The notes beneath the pieces were generated by a model, which saw nothing but the letters and a program-made list of their open reading frames with translations, searched no databases and was not told where the DNA came from. This document shows positions 1 through 9,419 of a stretch of 64,000 nucleotides of DNA, one piece after another. The stretch is taken from positions 1 to 64,000 of the forward strand of contig JAJRPI010000054.1 in assembly GCA_024280895.1 (NCBI GenBank), read 5' to 3'. The position numbers and the translations under genes were made by a program. The DNA comes from Alphaproteobacteria bacterium (GTDB lineage Bacteria; Pseudomonadota; Alphaproteobacteria; Rhizobiales; JAKIUO01). The stretch's first letter is position 1. Each line of letters starts with the position of its first letter.

Positions 1-1
1 T

Positions 2-148
2 ATGGTTGTGGCCTCTGTTCTGATGTCTATGGGTATGATGATGTTGCCGCCGGTGATGATCTCCCTGCCCTTCAAGCTGATATTTTTTGTCCTTGTAGAT
101 GGCTGGCATCTGGTGGCGGGCAGTCTCGTCAAAAGCTATGCCGGATAA
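2..148 (+). CDS. fliP: Flagellar biosynthesis protein FliP, C-terminal end (partial)
   Basis: Only the last 48 codons are in the window; the 5' part lies before position 1. The frame reads [17 protein letters not shown], then ISLPFKL, then FVLVDGW, and ends LVKSYAG before TAA. These are the hallmark residues of the last membrane segment of FliP, a core pore-forming component of the flagellar type III export gate in the inner membrane. The [10 protein letters not shown] string is close to invariant in FliP and its injectisome homologues (SctR). The alternative, an SctR protein, is less likely because SctR tails differ and no injectisome genes follow. It probably closes a flagellar cluster lying to the left. 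Confidence 0.9.
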   Translation: MVVASVLMSMGMMMLPPVMISLPFKLIFFVLVDGWHLVAGSLVKSYAG

Positions 149-185
149 ACCTCATCACGCATTATTGAAATGATGAAGATTGCGA

Positions 186-758
186 ATGGACTTGCCAATG
201 GATCTCCCAAAAAAACTTTATGAAAACAGACCAGATAGCGCAACCACGCAAGTGCAAATGCTGACCCGCTACAAAGCATGGGCAAATGCACTGACGTTTA
301 AAACCGTCATGCAACTGCCAATGGACGAAGTCATCAAAGAGCGGCAAACCAATTTCAAGTCAATCATACAAACGCTCAACCATGTCTATGTCATCGATGA
401 TATTTTCAAAGCCCATCTAACAGGCAACACCCATTCCTATACAAGCCGCAATACGGATCATCCCCCGACCCTTGACACTCTATGGCGAGCAACAGTTTTG
501 ATGGACGATTGGTATATTGAATTGTCCGACAGGCTAAGCGCCGATGAACTGCAAGAGACAATCTTGTTCACATTCGTTGGTGGGGGCGATGGCGCCATGA
601 CCCGCGAGCAAATCTTGCTTCATATTGTCAATCATGGCACCTATCATCGGGGATTTGTCTCCGACATGTTGCATCAAACTACTGCCCGATTTGAGACAAA
701 TGATTTACCAGTATTCTTGCGCGATGTCTGGACCAAAAATATCAAAACAAACGCTTGA
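186..758 (+). CDS. DinB-fold (DUF664-like) four-helix-bundle protein
   Basis: About 190 aa. The N-terminal part has the DinB signature RYKAWAN (about residues 29-35), and the C-terminal part has HIVNHGTYHRGF, which carries the third metal-binding His and the typical H-x3-H-R pattern. In the family three histidines bind a divalent metal; members act as thiol-dependent metalloenzymes or are uncharacterised. I chose ATG 186, with GAAG about 7 nt upstream; TTG 180, ATG 198 and ATG 258 are possible, and most DinB proteins begin close to the RYKAWAN motif. The stop overlaps the first possible (TTG 755) start of the channel gene by 4 nt, so co-transcription is possible. The substrate cannot be told from sequence. 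Confidence 0.8.
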   Translation: MDLPMDLPKKLYENRPDSATTQVQMLTRYKAWANALTFKTVMQLPMDEVIKERQTNFKSIIQTLNHVYVIDDIFKAHLTGNTHSYTSRNTDHPPTLDTLWRATVLMDDWYIELSDRLSADELQETILFTFVGGGDGAMTREQILLHIVNHGTYHRGFVSDMLHQTTARFETNDLPVFLRDVWTKNIKTNA

Positions 759-817
759 ACCGTCCTTGGCTCAACTGTAGAAATCTTGATCGAACCCCCT
801 TACCGATGCGGAATGTA

Positions 818-3280
818 ATGACGATGAAACCACACCTTCCCGGCTTGAGCCTGCTGCTTGCGACCTTGATGTCGTTGATGCTTTTAAGCTCACCCTTGCG
901 CGCACAAGCACCTGATGCGCTTGAGCTGACGCGCCAGACGACGATCTGGAAAAAACTGCTGGATAGTGTCGATATCAAATTAAAAAAAGCCACCTATACC
1001 GATATTCAACTGTCAGAAATGACAAGCAAACTGGAAAAAACCAGTCTGGAGATCAAGCAGTTTATTGCTCAAAATGAGCCGTTTTCCAAAGATGCAAAAA
1101 TCCTGTTGGACAAATTGGGCAAACCGCCAAAAGTGGGGGAACCCGCCGAGGCGCCCGAGGTCGCCAAGCAGCGCAAGGAGCTATTGAAGCGTTTCACGCA
1201 GACAGATGGTGCGACTCGATCCGCCACCTCTTTGCTTGAGCGATCAGAGCAAATTAGAAAGATTGTTCACGATCTACGGCGCAACCTGTTCAGCAGCCAG
1301 ATCCTTGAAAAAGGCCGCTCTCCTTTCACCTTGTCCCTGTGGCAAGAAGGGGTGTTTGAATTATCGAAGATCAGCAATAAAATCAGCAAGATTGCCCATG
1401 GCTGGTCGCGCCAGCATTCAAACGGCTATCTAGCATTTCTTGCCCTCGCGGCCCTGGCGATCTGGTTCATACTATTTGCCCTGATGCGTAAAGGGATCGA
1501 GTTTTACCGGGCCTATCCTGTTGGTCCTCCCCCACCGTTTTTCAAACAGGCTGCATCCGCTGGAGCCGTATCGATCATACGCTCCCTGCCACCGATTATG
1601 GCCGCCACCTTCTTCTATGGTGGGCTCTATTACCTTGGAATGCTGACCTACCCCTTTGACCTTTTGGCCCCAGTTGCGTTGGGGGCGTTTTGCGCCATCG
1701 CCGCGATTAGAGCCATGTCGACAACTCTGCTAGCCCCCACACGTCGTTTGTGGCGCATTTTTCCTGTCGCCAGTTCGGTCGCGCGGCGTCTTAATGCTTT
1801 GATCTTCGCTATTGCCCTCGTTTATGGCGTCGATCTGTTTTTGAACGCGCTCAATAAAACATTGCTAATGCCCCTGTCCTTGACCATCTTGCAAAGCGCC
1901 ATCGCCTCGGTAATGTTCGCTGGCCTGTTGGTAGCCATTTTGCGCACTCCCTTTCGGGCCCACAAGCTGGCAGGTGGAAAACGTCACAGAAGCATTTCAA
2001 GACTATTGAAAATACCGCTCTGGCTGGTTGTCTTTGCCGTGCTTGTAGCAACCGCGCTAGGCTATATTTCGCTTGCCCGCTTTTTGACACAGCAAACCGT
2101 CGTCACCGGATCAATCCTCATTATTCTCTACCTCGCTCATCTGACGATTGGCGAGTTTACTGACAGTTTTGGGGAGCCCGAAAAACCCACCAGTCAGTTT
2201 TTATCTGACACGTTTGGCTTTAGTCAGCAGCGCCGTGAACAGTTGGGCGCCGTGTCCATGCTGGCGCTCAATGCCATATTGTTTCTTGCCGCCTTGCCAT
2301 TCATCGCCCTGCAATGGGGATTTAGCTGGAATGATGTGCTCAGCTGGTCGCGGCAAGCTCTGTTTGGTTTCGAATTTGGCGGCCTGACAATCTCGCTGGT
2401 GTCCATACTCATCGCTCTGGCAGTGTTCTTTTTTGGCGTTCTTTTTACCAAAATATTCCAGCGCTGGCTTGATCAAAAAATACTCTCCAAAAATCAGTCG
2501 AAAACAGGTGCGGAAGACAGCATCAAAACGGCCGTGGGCTATCTTGGCTTCATCATCTCGGCGCTCATCGCCCTTAGCTATACTGGTATCGGTCTTGGCA
2601 ATCTGGCGATTGTTGCTGGTGCCCTCTCCCTTGGTATCGGCTTTGGCCTGCAAAGCATCGTCAATAACTTCGTCTCGGGCCTGATTTTATTGGCGGAGCG
2701 CCCCATCAAGGTGGGTGACTGGATCGCCGTTGCGGGCGAAGAGGGAAATGTGCGCCGTATTTCTGTGCGCTCCACCGAAATCGAAACCTTTGATCGCACC
2801 CATATCATCGTCCCCAATTCGGAACTCATATCAGGTACGGTCAAGAACTGGACCCTGCGCAGCCCGCTTGGCCGCGTGGAAATTAGTATCGGGGTGTCCT
2901 ATGAGGCCGACCCTGACGAGGTTCACGATCTGCTGCTTGGCGTCGCAAAGGCGCATCCAGCCATTCTTGAATATCCAGAACCGCAGGTGATGTTTGTAGA
3001 TTTTGGCGCCAATTCACTGGATTTTTCACTGCGCGCCTTTCTCAGCGATATTACCAATTCCATGAGCGTGCGCTCACAGCTGCGCTTTGAGATTTTACGG
3101 GCGCTGCGCGAGGCAGATATCTCAATTCCGTTTCCTCAAACTGATTTGCATCTCGCCGATATTGACCGACTGGAAGCAGCTCTTGGCGCCCCGCGCGTCA
3201 ATGCAAACCGATCGCAAAGCAAGCGATCGCGCAAAAGCCCTCCTTCGCGCGCGCCTTCAAAACCGCCACAAAAAACTTGA
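818..3280 (+). CDS. Large MscS-family mechanosensitive channel (DUF3772 type)
   Basis: About 820 aa from ATG 818 (a weak GGA precedes it; ATG 806 and TTG 755 are alternatives). A signal peptide ends near the first LRAQA. A periplasmic helical region (about residues 30-190) rich in Lys and Glu resembles the DUF3772 domain of alphaproteobacterial channels. A series of hydrophobic segments follows (about 200-590). The MscS core starts near residue 590 with GALSLGIGFGLQ, the Gly/Ala-rich pore helix, then VSGLILL and the beta domain starting at RPIKVGDW. It is expected in the inner membrane, releasing solutes on hypo-osmotic shock. The tail is basic and Ser/Pro/Lys-rich. The size is like MscK/YbiO rather than the 286-aa MscS. 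Confidence 0.9.
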   Translation: MTMKPHLPGLSLLLATLMSLMLLSSPLRAQAPDALELTRQTTIWKKLLDSVDIKLKKATYTDIQLSEMTSKLEKTSLEIKQFIAQNEPFSKDAKILLDKLGKPPKVGEPAEAPEVAKQRKELLKRFTQTDGATRSATSLLERSEQIRKIVHDLRRNLFSSQILEKGRSPFTLSLWQEGVFELSKISNKISKIAHGWSRQHSNGYLAFLALAALAIWFILFALMRKGIEFYRAYPVGPPPPFFKQAASAGAVSIIRSLPPIMAATFFYGGLYYLGMLTYPFDLLAPVALGAFCAIAAIRAMSTTLLAPTRRLWRIFPVASSVARRLNALIFAIALVYGVDLFLNALNKTLLMPLSLTILQSAIASVMFAGLLVAILRTPFRAHKLAGGKRHRSISRLLKIPLWLVVFAVLVATALGYISLARFLTQQTVVTGSILIILYLAHLTIGEFTDSFGEPEKPTSQFLSDTFGFSQQRREQLGAVSMLALNAILFLAALPFIALQWGFSWNDVLSWSRQALFGFEFGGLTISLVSILIALAVFFFGVLFTKIFQRWLDQKILSKNQSKTGAEDSIKTAVGYLGFIISALIALSYTGIGLGNLAIVAGALSLGIGFGLQSIVNNFVSGLILLAERPIKVGDWIAVAGEEGNVRRISVRSTEIETFDRTHIIVPNSELISGTVKNWTLRSPLGRVEISIGVSYEADPDEVHDLLLGVAKAHPAILEYPEPQVMFVDFGANSLDFSLRAFLSDITNSMSVRSQLRFEILRALREADISIPFPQTDLHLADIDRLEAALGAPRVNANRSQSKRSRKSPPSRAPSKPPQKT

Positions 3281-3515
3281 ACGAGCGGCTAAAAAGTCCC
3301 AACCTTGTCGAACTGGCCTTTGGATGTCAAAGTTAGGGGCTAAGCTAGTCCTACATTTCTGAACAGTTTGGCAGCGGAGCTAAGGTGTCAATTTTCTTGT
3401 AAGTTTCAGGTAATCCCATTTTCCTCATCAGCGCTTGTATTACCAAAGGCAAAAACTGAAGCATCTTCTTCTTCAACATTAAATTCAACACGGCTTTGTA
3501 AAATAATCTCTTCTA

Positions 3516-4580
3516 TTACAGGCGCAATTTTTTCTCAGAAACGATTCTTTCAAAGTACTCTATCAACGTTGGAACATTTATAATTTCTTCAATACACTCA
3601 ATGTATCTAGTGACTATTTTTTCAACGCTGTATTTTTGTTCGGCCTGCGATCTGATCTTCTCAACGAGAGCTTCCGATGTTTCCTCAGACTTCACAACAA
3701 AGGTAATTGGATATCTCTGAACTTTATCAATATCTAGAAAATACTTCCCCGCATCGACTGTTTCGGTTACCTGGAAAAACCGCCCTAGTGGCTTCATGAC
3801 GAAATCGATACCACCGTCATTTGCGTTAGTTCTGCCAGTTTTATTATATAGGACGAGCATTTCTTCGTTTAACTCTTCAGGCGACCAACCCCAGTAAAGT
3901 ATTTTCTCGGCATAATGTTGTTTGAGAACTGCATAACTGACAATTTCAAATACCCTAGCATCAACATTTGGTCTCAAGAGTTGTTTGATAAAATCAATAG
4001 CAGACTTTGTATTCTTATCTTTGATTTCCAAGAGCTGAGCGCACTCGTCCATAAATGAATTAAATGAAGCCATTCTTGCTTTGACGTAAGCTTCAATTAT
4101 ATGGAGCACTGCCAGTGCAATATTAAATTGTTGGTTTGCAACATCTATTTTTATTAGCTTTTCATTTATCCAATACCTATTCGAGGACACGTCTCGGATG
4201 AGGGGTAACAAATCTTCTGTTGGGAAGTATTTACGAAACTCTTCATTAAGCCGGTGATTTAGCGCATGGTTTTGTAATTTACTACCAAAAGGCAATTCTC
4301 GTTGGCGTTTATAAAGGTCTGAAAACTAAGCACCATCATAGTGTCGATATTCATCGTTGGCGCAAAATCCATTCTTTCGATAATCCTCAACTAGAACATA
4401 AATAGCGTAGTGATTTGCGATTCCTGCACGCGCTTTAGAACCTCTATTTGCGGCTTTCGTTTTGATGTTGAGATATTGAAGAAGCGGGCTTTTATCTAAT
4501 GCCTCCTCCCCATGTCCAGTCGTATGCTCGTCCAAAATAGCTATGATTTTTTCTGTAAAACAGTGCTTGCTAACTGACAC
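3516..4580 (-). pseudogene. Type II restriction endonuclease gene with an in-frame TAG stop
   Basis: One reading frame runs from a GTG at 4580 (GGAG about 9 nt upstream, inside the end of the methylase gene) to the stop at 3516. It is broken only by TAG at 4326-4328. The first part ends NDEYRHYDGA; after the stop the frame continues FSDLYKRQRELPFGSK and runs 259 codons from a possible TTG at 4295. The two parts read as one protein of about 353 residues. The C-terminal half has NDGGID, then GRFFQVTET, which could be a PD-(D/E)xK-like core with a variant Lys position. The gene follows a methylase that it overlaps by 11 nt, so restriction endonuclease is the natural call. It is visibly AT-rich. 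A single substitution in an AAG, CAG or GAG codon would explain the stop. Readthrough or two split polypeptides are other possibilities. Confidence 0.65.
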
Positions 4581-5514
4581 TAAATAAATCTCCGTCTTTA
4601 GGTGCTGGTGTAGCCGAGCCCTTAACACCATTCGCATTGCGGCGTTTTGTGCTCTTCTCTGGCTTCTTGAGTATCCGACCGTCTATTTCTTTCAGCTCGA
4701 GTACCCGTCGAAGCCCGATATCGACGAATTCCTGTTCTCTTTCAATACCAATACTTTTGCGACCTAGCCGTTTAGCAACAGCACTCGTAGTAAACGAGCC
4801 TGAGAAAGGGTCTAGAACTGTATCTTCAGGGTTGGAGCTGGCCAAAATTATACGCTCCAGTAGTGCTTCAGGTTTTTGAGTTGGATGGTTCTCGTATTCG
4901 TGCATACGATATCTAACACGAGGAAATTCCCAAACATTGCCTGGGATTTTTTTTGTATTGTATGGCGTTGGAACTGCTTTTCTGTAGTCCATTAGTTTAC
5001 GTTTGGCACCAGTTTTGGCTTCTACGGCCACAGCATCAGCGTTGAACGTGTAATTTTTGGCAGCTTTTGAACAGAAAATAATCGGTTCGTACATTGACCC
5101 ATAATAGCTTTTAGCTTGAACACCCGAACTGTCGTATGACCAAATAATGCGACTTAGAACGGTTAGCTTCGTTCTCAAGAAGAGGTCTAGATAGGGCATC
5201 GCTTGTGTGCTTGTCATGATGTACATTGTGCCCTGTGGCGATAGCTTTTGAATGCATAGGGTTAGCCATTCATAACACCATTCCGCATACGCCTCGTCAG
5301 AAGGCCACTTGTCGTGAAACTTACCAAATTTCTTGCCAATATTATACGGGGGATCGGCAAATATTAATTCTACAGATTCATCTGGAACATGCTCGATAAG
5401 AGCGTCTACAGCATCGCCAGAAAGTATGACGTGATCGCCAACCTGGTGCTTTTTTGCGGCGCCGATCATATCCACGGGCTGAATATTCAAACCCACATTT
5501 GTTGATTTGTTCAT
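4570..5514 (-). CDS. Adenine-specific DNA methyltransferase, YhdJ/ATGCAT type
   Basis: 314 aa, beta-class amino-methyltransferase. The catalytic DPPYN is at residues 54-58 and the SAM-binding DPFSGSFT at 235-242, the order expected for this class. Strings such as WSYDSSGVQAK, YGSMYEP and ENHPTQKPEALL match E. coli YhdJ closely from memory; YhdJ methylates ATGCAT (the NsiI/AvaIII site). Here the enzyme presumably protects against the adjoining endonuclease, whose frame starts inside the last codons of this gene. Since the nuclease frame is broken, it may now act as an orphan methylase. Codon and base use are AT-richer than in flanking genes, which suggests transfer. The specificity is inferred by resemblance only. 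Confidence 0.9.
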   Translation of the reverse strand: MNKSTNVGLNIQPVDMIGAAKKHQVGDHVILSGDAVDALIEHVPDESVELIFADPPYNIGKKFGKFHDKWPSDEAYAEWCYEWLTLCIQKLSPQGTMYIMTSTQAMPYLDLFLRTKLTVLSRIIWSYDSSGVQAKSYYGSMYEPIIFCSKAAKNYTFNADAVAVEAKTGAKRKLMDYRKAVPTPYNTKKIPGNVWEFPRVRYRMHEYENHPTQKPEALLERIILASSNPEDTVLDPFSGSFTTSAVAKRLGRKSIGIEREQEFVDIGLRRVLELKEIDGRILKKPEKSTKRRNANGVKGSATPAPKDGDLFSVS

Positions 5515-5619
5515 TTGAGGTTTATCCCTGCTTTTTTCCTAGCTCTTTCGCGCGCAACTCAAATGGGGGTGATAATTTGCGAAATACAATTAATACCGCA
5601 GTAACTTACTTCGTTTCAA

Positions 5620-6027
5620 GTGAGTCCTTATATCATCCAGAAAACACCAATACCACCAAATGGCGCGCTGGCTCATGCCCTCAGCCATAATGATGGGGGT
5701 GTTTATGTCGTGCTGCAAGATATTAGTGGGCCTCGAGGCAGAAATCTGGAACATGGCATCCATTCAGAGTCCGAACGGGCGCTATCACAAGCCCGCCGCA
5801 ACCGTCAAAAGCTGCGAGCCATCATGGCGCGCTATGGCTTTGCCAATTACCGCAAGGAATGGTGGCATTACAGCTATAAAATACGCAAATATCCGCGGAC
5901 CTATCATGATTTTATCATTCGGCCACGACCGGTTCAAAAAGAGCCAAGCCCTGCCCACAACGAAAAACCGCTTCTGGCATCAAATGTGCCAAAAGCGGTT
6001 TTAAAAATTCTATTGAAAAAAAACTAG
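5620..6027 (+). pseudogene. Decayed D-Ala-D-Ala dipeptidase (VanX/M15D) fragment
   Basis: The 135-codon frame holds the C-terminal half of a VanX-like zinc peptidase: NRQKLRAIMARYGFANY followed by KEWWHYSY, the ExWH zinc/catalytic motif of peptidase family M15. Upstream, SHNDGGVYVVLQDISG looks like a damaged SxHxxGxAxD motif: the zinc-binding Asp is replaced (Tyr/Val) and one residue seems missing. The whole N-terminal domain is absent. The left side abuts the AT-rich restriction-modification cassette, which suggests that its arrival removed the 5' end. VanX enzymes hydrolyse D-Ala-D-Ala in cell-wall recycling. The last codons lie inside a hairpin that serves mucR. A functional short protein is unlikely. 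Confidence 0.6.
5963..6002 (-). terminator. Rho-independent terminator of mucR (possibly bidirectional)
   Basis: A near-perfect 16-bp stem (one mismatch) with arms AAAACCGCTTCTGGCA and TGCCAAAAGCGGTTTT and a 7-nt loop. Read on the minus strand the stem ends in TTTTTC, about 20 nt after the mucR stop. It also lies inside the end of the vanX-like frame on the plus strand. Confidence 0.7.
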
Positions 6028-6428
6028 CGCTTGTGGCCCAGCTTCATTTTCTTGGCCAGTGAGCGGCGCTTTTCCGAATAGTTTGGGGCAACCATTGGAT
6101 AGTCATGCGGCAAGGACCATTTTTCACGATATTCTTCTGGAGACATATCATAATGGGTTTTCAAATGCCGTTTTAATGATTTGAACTTTTGTCCATCTTC
6201 CAGACAGATGAGATAATCTGGCTGAATGGATTTTTTGATCGATACTGCTGGCTTATATTCTTCTTGTGGAGGCGTAGCAGCCTTCACAGCAGCAGTATTG
6301 AGAGCATCATAAACTTCGCTAATGATGTGCGGTAGTTCAGCGGCTCCAACTGTATTGTGTGAGACATAAGCAGCAACGACGTCTGCTGCCAGATGTACCA
6401 ACTCTGTCTGTTCGAGATATTCTTCCAT
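6024..6428 (-). CDS. mucR: MucR/Ros-family zinc-finger transcriptional regulator
   Basis: 134 aa. The N-terminal helical part (VHLAADVVAAYVSHN) and the C-terminal finger match MucR/Ros proteins. The finger is CLEDGQKFKSLKRHLKTH, with Cys75, Asp78, His88 and His92 as probable zinc ligands. Asp in the second position is the variant known from Mesorhizobium Ml proteins and Brucella MucR. SPEEYREKW and YPMVAPNYS follow, as usual. MucR proteins bind AT-rich DNA with little specificity, often repress many genes (exopolysaccharide, motility, cell cycle) and act on their own promoter. The 12-bp inverted repeat about 210-255 nt upstream and the AT-rich leader fit autoregulation. Its stop overlaps the plus-strand vanX remnant by 4 nt. 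Confidence 0.93.
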   Translation of the reverse strand: MEEYLEQTELVHLAADVVAAYVSHNTVGAAELPHIISEVYDALNTAAVKAATPPQEEYKPAVSIKKSIQPDYLICLEDGQKFKSLKRHLKTHYDMSPEEYREKWSLPHDYPMVAPNYSEKRRSLAKKMKLGHKR

Positions 6429-7169
6429 TTTTACTCTGCTTTCTTATTCATCAGATGTCCCCGAAGTCAGCCATTATTATTATTTTGGCTAACCGATCCC
6501 GTTGATCCGTGACTGCCAAATTAAAGTCTTTATCAACACCGTTCAGGCGATATATAACAAAAACCGACAAAACCATAATGGATTTGCTTCTATTCGTAAC
6601 GAAACAAATCAAACGGGCTGCACATAATTACACAATATAAAATATCAAATCAAGAGATACTATCATTAGTCTTGATATTTTATCCACATCTACCTGTATT
6701 CGCCGTTTCAACAAGGTTATGAGCGACAAATATAAAGCATTACACTTCATATCGGCACATCCAGACCAAATATTAGCAAATGCGAATTTAAAGTAAGTTG
6801 CACAGATCGGCACCCAAGAGCAATGTATTAAAACACTGTTGCGGCCTCTTTTGATGCGACATATCGACCAAAACTGTCATCTAGTATAAAAATACCCCCC
6901 CAAAGGCATGTTAGTTAGAGTTTTTGATGGTCTGTGCTTGGTTGTATTTGAAAAAGACTATGATCGCGCAATAGTCTGCAACCCCCGATATAGACTTTGA
7001 TCTGAACAAATAAACTATCTTGCGCCCTCACGGTCAGGCAATCCGTACAAGGGCCTTGTATTTTGATTGAATCTGCGCACAATTCAGGCTCAAACACACC
7101 AATACTGATATCCCTACAAACTCTTTGCCTTCTGGCCAGATAACCCCAACAGAATTTGAGAGCCCATAT
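6429..7169. other. AT-rich intergenic region between mucR and ptrB
   Basis: 740 bases without a credible gene. It holds the divergent control regions of mucR (minus) and the oligopeptidase (plus) and a 12-bp inverted repeat at 6637-6683. Frames present in 6628-6813 and 6915-7222 are short, lack ribosome sites and resemble nothing I know. Confidence 0.6.
6637..6683. promoter_or_regulatory. Perfect 12-bp inverted repeat upstream of mucR
   Basis: Arms ATAAAATATCAA (6637-6648) and TTGATATTTTAT (6672-6683) are exact reverse complements, separated by 23 nt. The sequence is AT-rich, has no T-run role, and lies in the mucR 5' region. A regulator-binding site, including MucR itself, is a reasonable inference. 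Confidence 0.45.
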
Positions 7170-9275
7170 ATGAGCAAAATGCCCGCAAATCCGCCGATCG
7201 CCCCAAAGCACCGCGAAACCACAACTGTTCATGGTCACCAGCTCAGCGATGACTATGGCTGGTTGCGCGCCGATAACTGGCAAGATGTGCTCAAAGATCC
7301 CAGCGTTCTCGCCAGCGACATCCGCACCCATCTGGAAGCGGAAAACGCCTATACGGGCGCAATCATGGCGAAAACGCAAGACCTTCAGGAAACGCTCTAT
7401 GAAGAGATGAAGGGGCGGATCAAGGAAGATGACAGCTCTGTGCCCAGCCCCGATGGTCCCTATGATTATTATTCGCGGGTCATCGAAGGCGAGCAATATC
7501 CACTTTTTTGCCGGCGACCGATTGAGGGCGGAGAGGAGCAAATTTATCTGGATGGCAACAAACAGGCTTCAGGCCACGCTTTTCACCAGATCCATGCCGT
7601 TTCGCACAGCCCCGATCACAAGCTTCTGGCCTGGTCGTATGACACGCAAGGATCTGGCTATTGCACTTTGGTTATCGAAGAAATCGACACAGGCAAACGC
7701 CTCGATACCGTTATTGAGAACACAGGTGGCGGTCTTTTCTGGTCGAGCGATACAAACTATCTGTTTTACGCCAAATATGACGACCACAACCGCATCCGTT
7801 GGATCTATCGCCACAAGCTTGGCACCCCGATCAGCGATGATGTGATGATCTATGAAGAAGAAGATACCGGCTTTTTTCTAGGGCTCGGCGAAACTCAAAG
7901 TGGTCGCTTTATCCTGATTGATGCCCATGATCACGAAACCCATGAAGTGCGGCTGATTGATGCGCAAACCCCCCTTGAAGCGCCAAAGCTCATCGCGGTT
8001 CGTGAAAAAGAACATGAATATTCGGTAGAGCATGATGAAAGCAATGATCGCCTGATTATCCATACCAATTGTCAAGAGGCGCAAGACTTCAAGGTCATGG
8101 CCGCACCACTCAGCGACCCAAGCCGTGAAAACTGGCACGATATTGTGCCCCACCAGCAAGGCCGTCTGATCCTTGACGTCGTCGCCATGAAGCGCCACTT
8201 AGTGCGCCTTGAGCGCGAGAACGCCCTGCCGCGCATTGTCATCACATCACTCAAAGACGGCATCGAGCATACTATTTCATTTGAGGAAGAGGCCTATAGC
8301 CTTGGCATGTCGCCAGGCTATGAATATGACACGGATCTGATCCGTTTCTCCTATTCCTCCCCGACAACTCCCTCGCAAGTCTTTGACTATGATATGCAAT
8401 CAAAAGAGCGCATCTTGCGAAAAACCCAGGAAGTGCCGTCTGGTCATGACCCCAAGGACTATATCACGCGCCGCATTATGGCCCCTGCCCGTGACGGTGA
8501 GCAAATCCCCGTCACCCTGCTTTATCACGCCAGTACGAAAATAGATGGCTCAGCCCCCATGCTGCTCTATGGCTATGGCTCCTATGGTATTTCTATCCCG
8601 GCAGGCTTTTCGACGACCCGCCTTTCTCTCGTTGATCGTGGCTTTGTCTATGCCATCGCCCATATCAGAGGCGGCGAAGAAAAAGGCCGCGCCTGGTATC
8701 TGGACGGCAAGCGCTCGAACAAGAAAAACACTTTTCATGATTTCATCGATAGTGCCCAGCATTTGATCGATGAAAAATTCACCAGCAAAGGCCAGATCAT
8801 CGCCCAAGGGGGATCTGCTGGCGGCATGTTGATGGGGGTGATCGCTAACTGGGCGGGGGAGCTGTTTGGCGGTATCATCGCGGAAGTGCCCTTTGTTGAT
8901 GTGCTCAACACCATGCTGGACGACACCTTACCGCTCACACCGCCCGAATGGCTGCAATGGGGAAACCCTATCAAAAGCCGCGAAGAATATGAATATATCG
9001 CCTCCTATTCCCCTTATGACAATGTAGAGGCCAAGGCCTATCCACCGCTCCTCGTACTGTCAGGAATAGCTGATAGCGCCGTGACCTACTGGGAGCCAGC
9101 TAAATGGGTGGCCAAATTGCGCGATATGAAAACCAATGACGAGCCCTTGTTGCTCAAGCTCAATATGGAGGCCGGTCATGGCGGCGCATCCGGTCGCTTT
9201 GATTATCTCAAAGAAATCGCCGTTGCGCAGGCCTTTGCGATTGAGGTGAAAAATCTCCAAAACACTGGCAGCTAG
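7170..9275 (+). CDS. ptrB: Oligopeptidase B-like serine peptidase (S9A)
   Basis: 701 aa from ATG 7170 (GAGAG about 8 nt upstream; a TTG at 7125 is less likely). The N-terminal beta-propeller starts at PKHRETTTVHG with YGWLRA, the opening signature of oligopeptidase B. The C-terminal alpha/beta hydrolase domain has the nucleophile elbow GGSAGG (Ser549), Asp635 in SGIADSAV and His670 in EAGHGG. The length is normal for PtrB. These cytoplasmic enzymes cut peptides under about 30 residues after Arg or Lys. Motifs such as GSYGISIPAGFS and RGFVYAIAHIRGGEEKG are typical. It seems to be a single-gene unit. Prolyl oligopeptidase is the other S9A option but fits less well. Confidence 0.9.
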   Translation: MSKMPANPPIAPKHRETTTVHGHQLSDDYGWLRADNWQDVLKDPSVLASDIRTHLEAENAYTGAIMAKTQDLQETLYEEMKGRIKEDDSSVPSPDGPYDYYSRVIEGEQYPLFCRRPIEGGEEQIYLDGNKQASGHAFHQIHAVSHSPDHKLLAWSYDTQGSGYCTLVIEEIDTGKRLDTVIENTGGGLFWSSDTNYLFYAKYDDHNRIRWIYRHKLGTPISDDVMIYEEEDTGFFLGLGETQSGRFILIDAHDHETHEVRLIDAQTPLEAPKLIAVREKEHEYSVEHDESNDRLIIHTNCQEAQDFKVMAAPLSDPSRENWHDIVPHQQGRLILDVVAMKRHLVRLERENALPRIVITSLKDGIEHTISFEEEAYSLGMSPGYEYDTDLIRFSYSSPTTPSQVFDYDMQSKERILRKTQEVPSGHDPKDYITRRIMAPARDGEQIPVTLLYHASTKIDGSAPMLLYGYGSYGISIPAGFSTTRLSLVDRGFVYAIAHIRGGEEKGRAWYLDGKRSNKKNTFHDFIDSAQHLIDEKFTSKGQIIAQGGSAGGMLMGVIANWAGELFGGIIAEVPFVDVLNTMLDDTLPLTPPEWLQWGNPIKSREEYEYIASYSPYDNVEAKAYPPLLVLSGIADSAVTYWEPAKWVAKLRDMKTNDEPLLLKLNMEAGHGGASGRFDYLKEIAVAQAFAIEVKNLQNTGS

Positions 9276-9419
9276 TGCGCAACTATAGTAACTATGGCGC
9301 AAATGTTTGGCGACAAGCCTCTGACAAATAGGTAGAATATGGATCATTGGGCGGATTTTCCGCAACAACTCGCCCAAGTCCGGTTTATTGGTGCTTAAAT
9401 TTGTAAGGTTTTGAAACAC

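Noticed and set aside
2201-2653. 150-codon minus-strand frame inside the MscS channel gene
   Set aside because: Opposite a clear membrane protein; its sequence is low-complexity and resembles no family.
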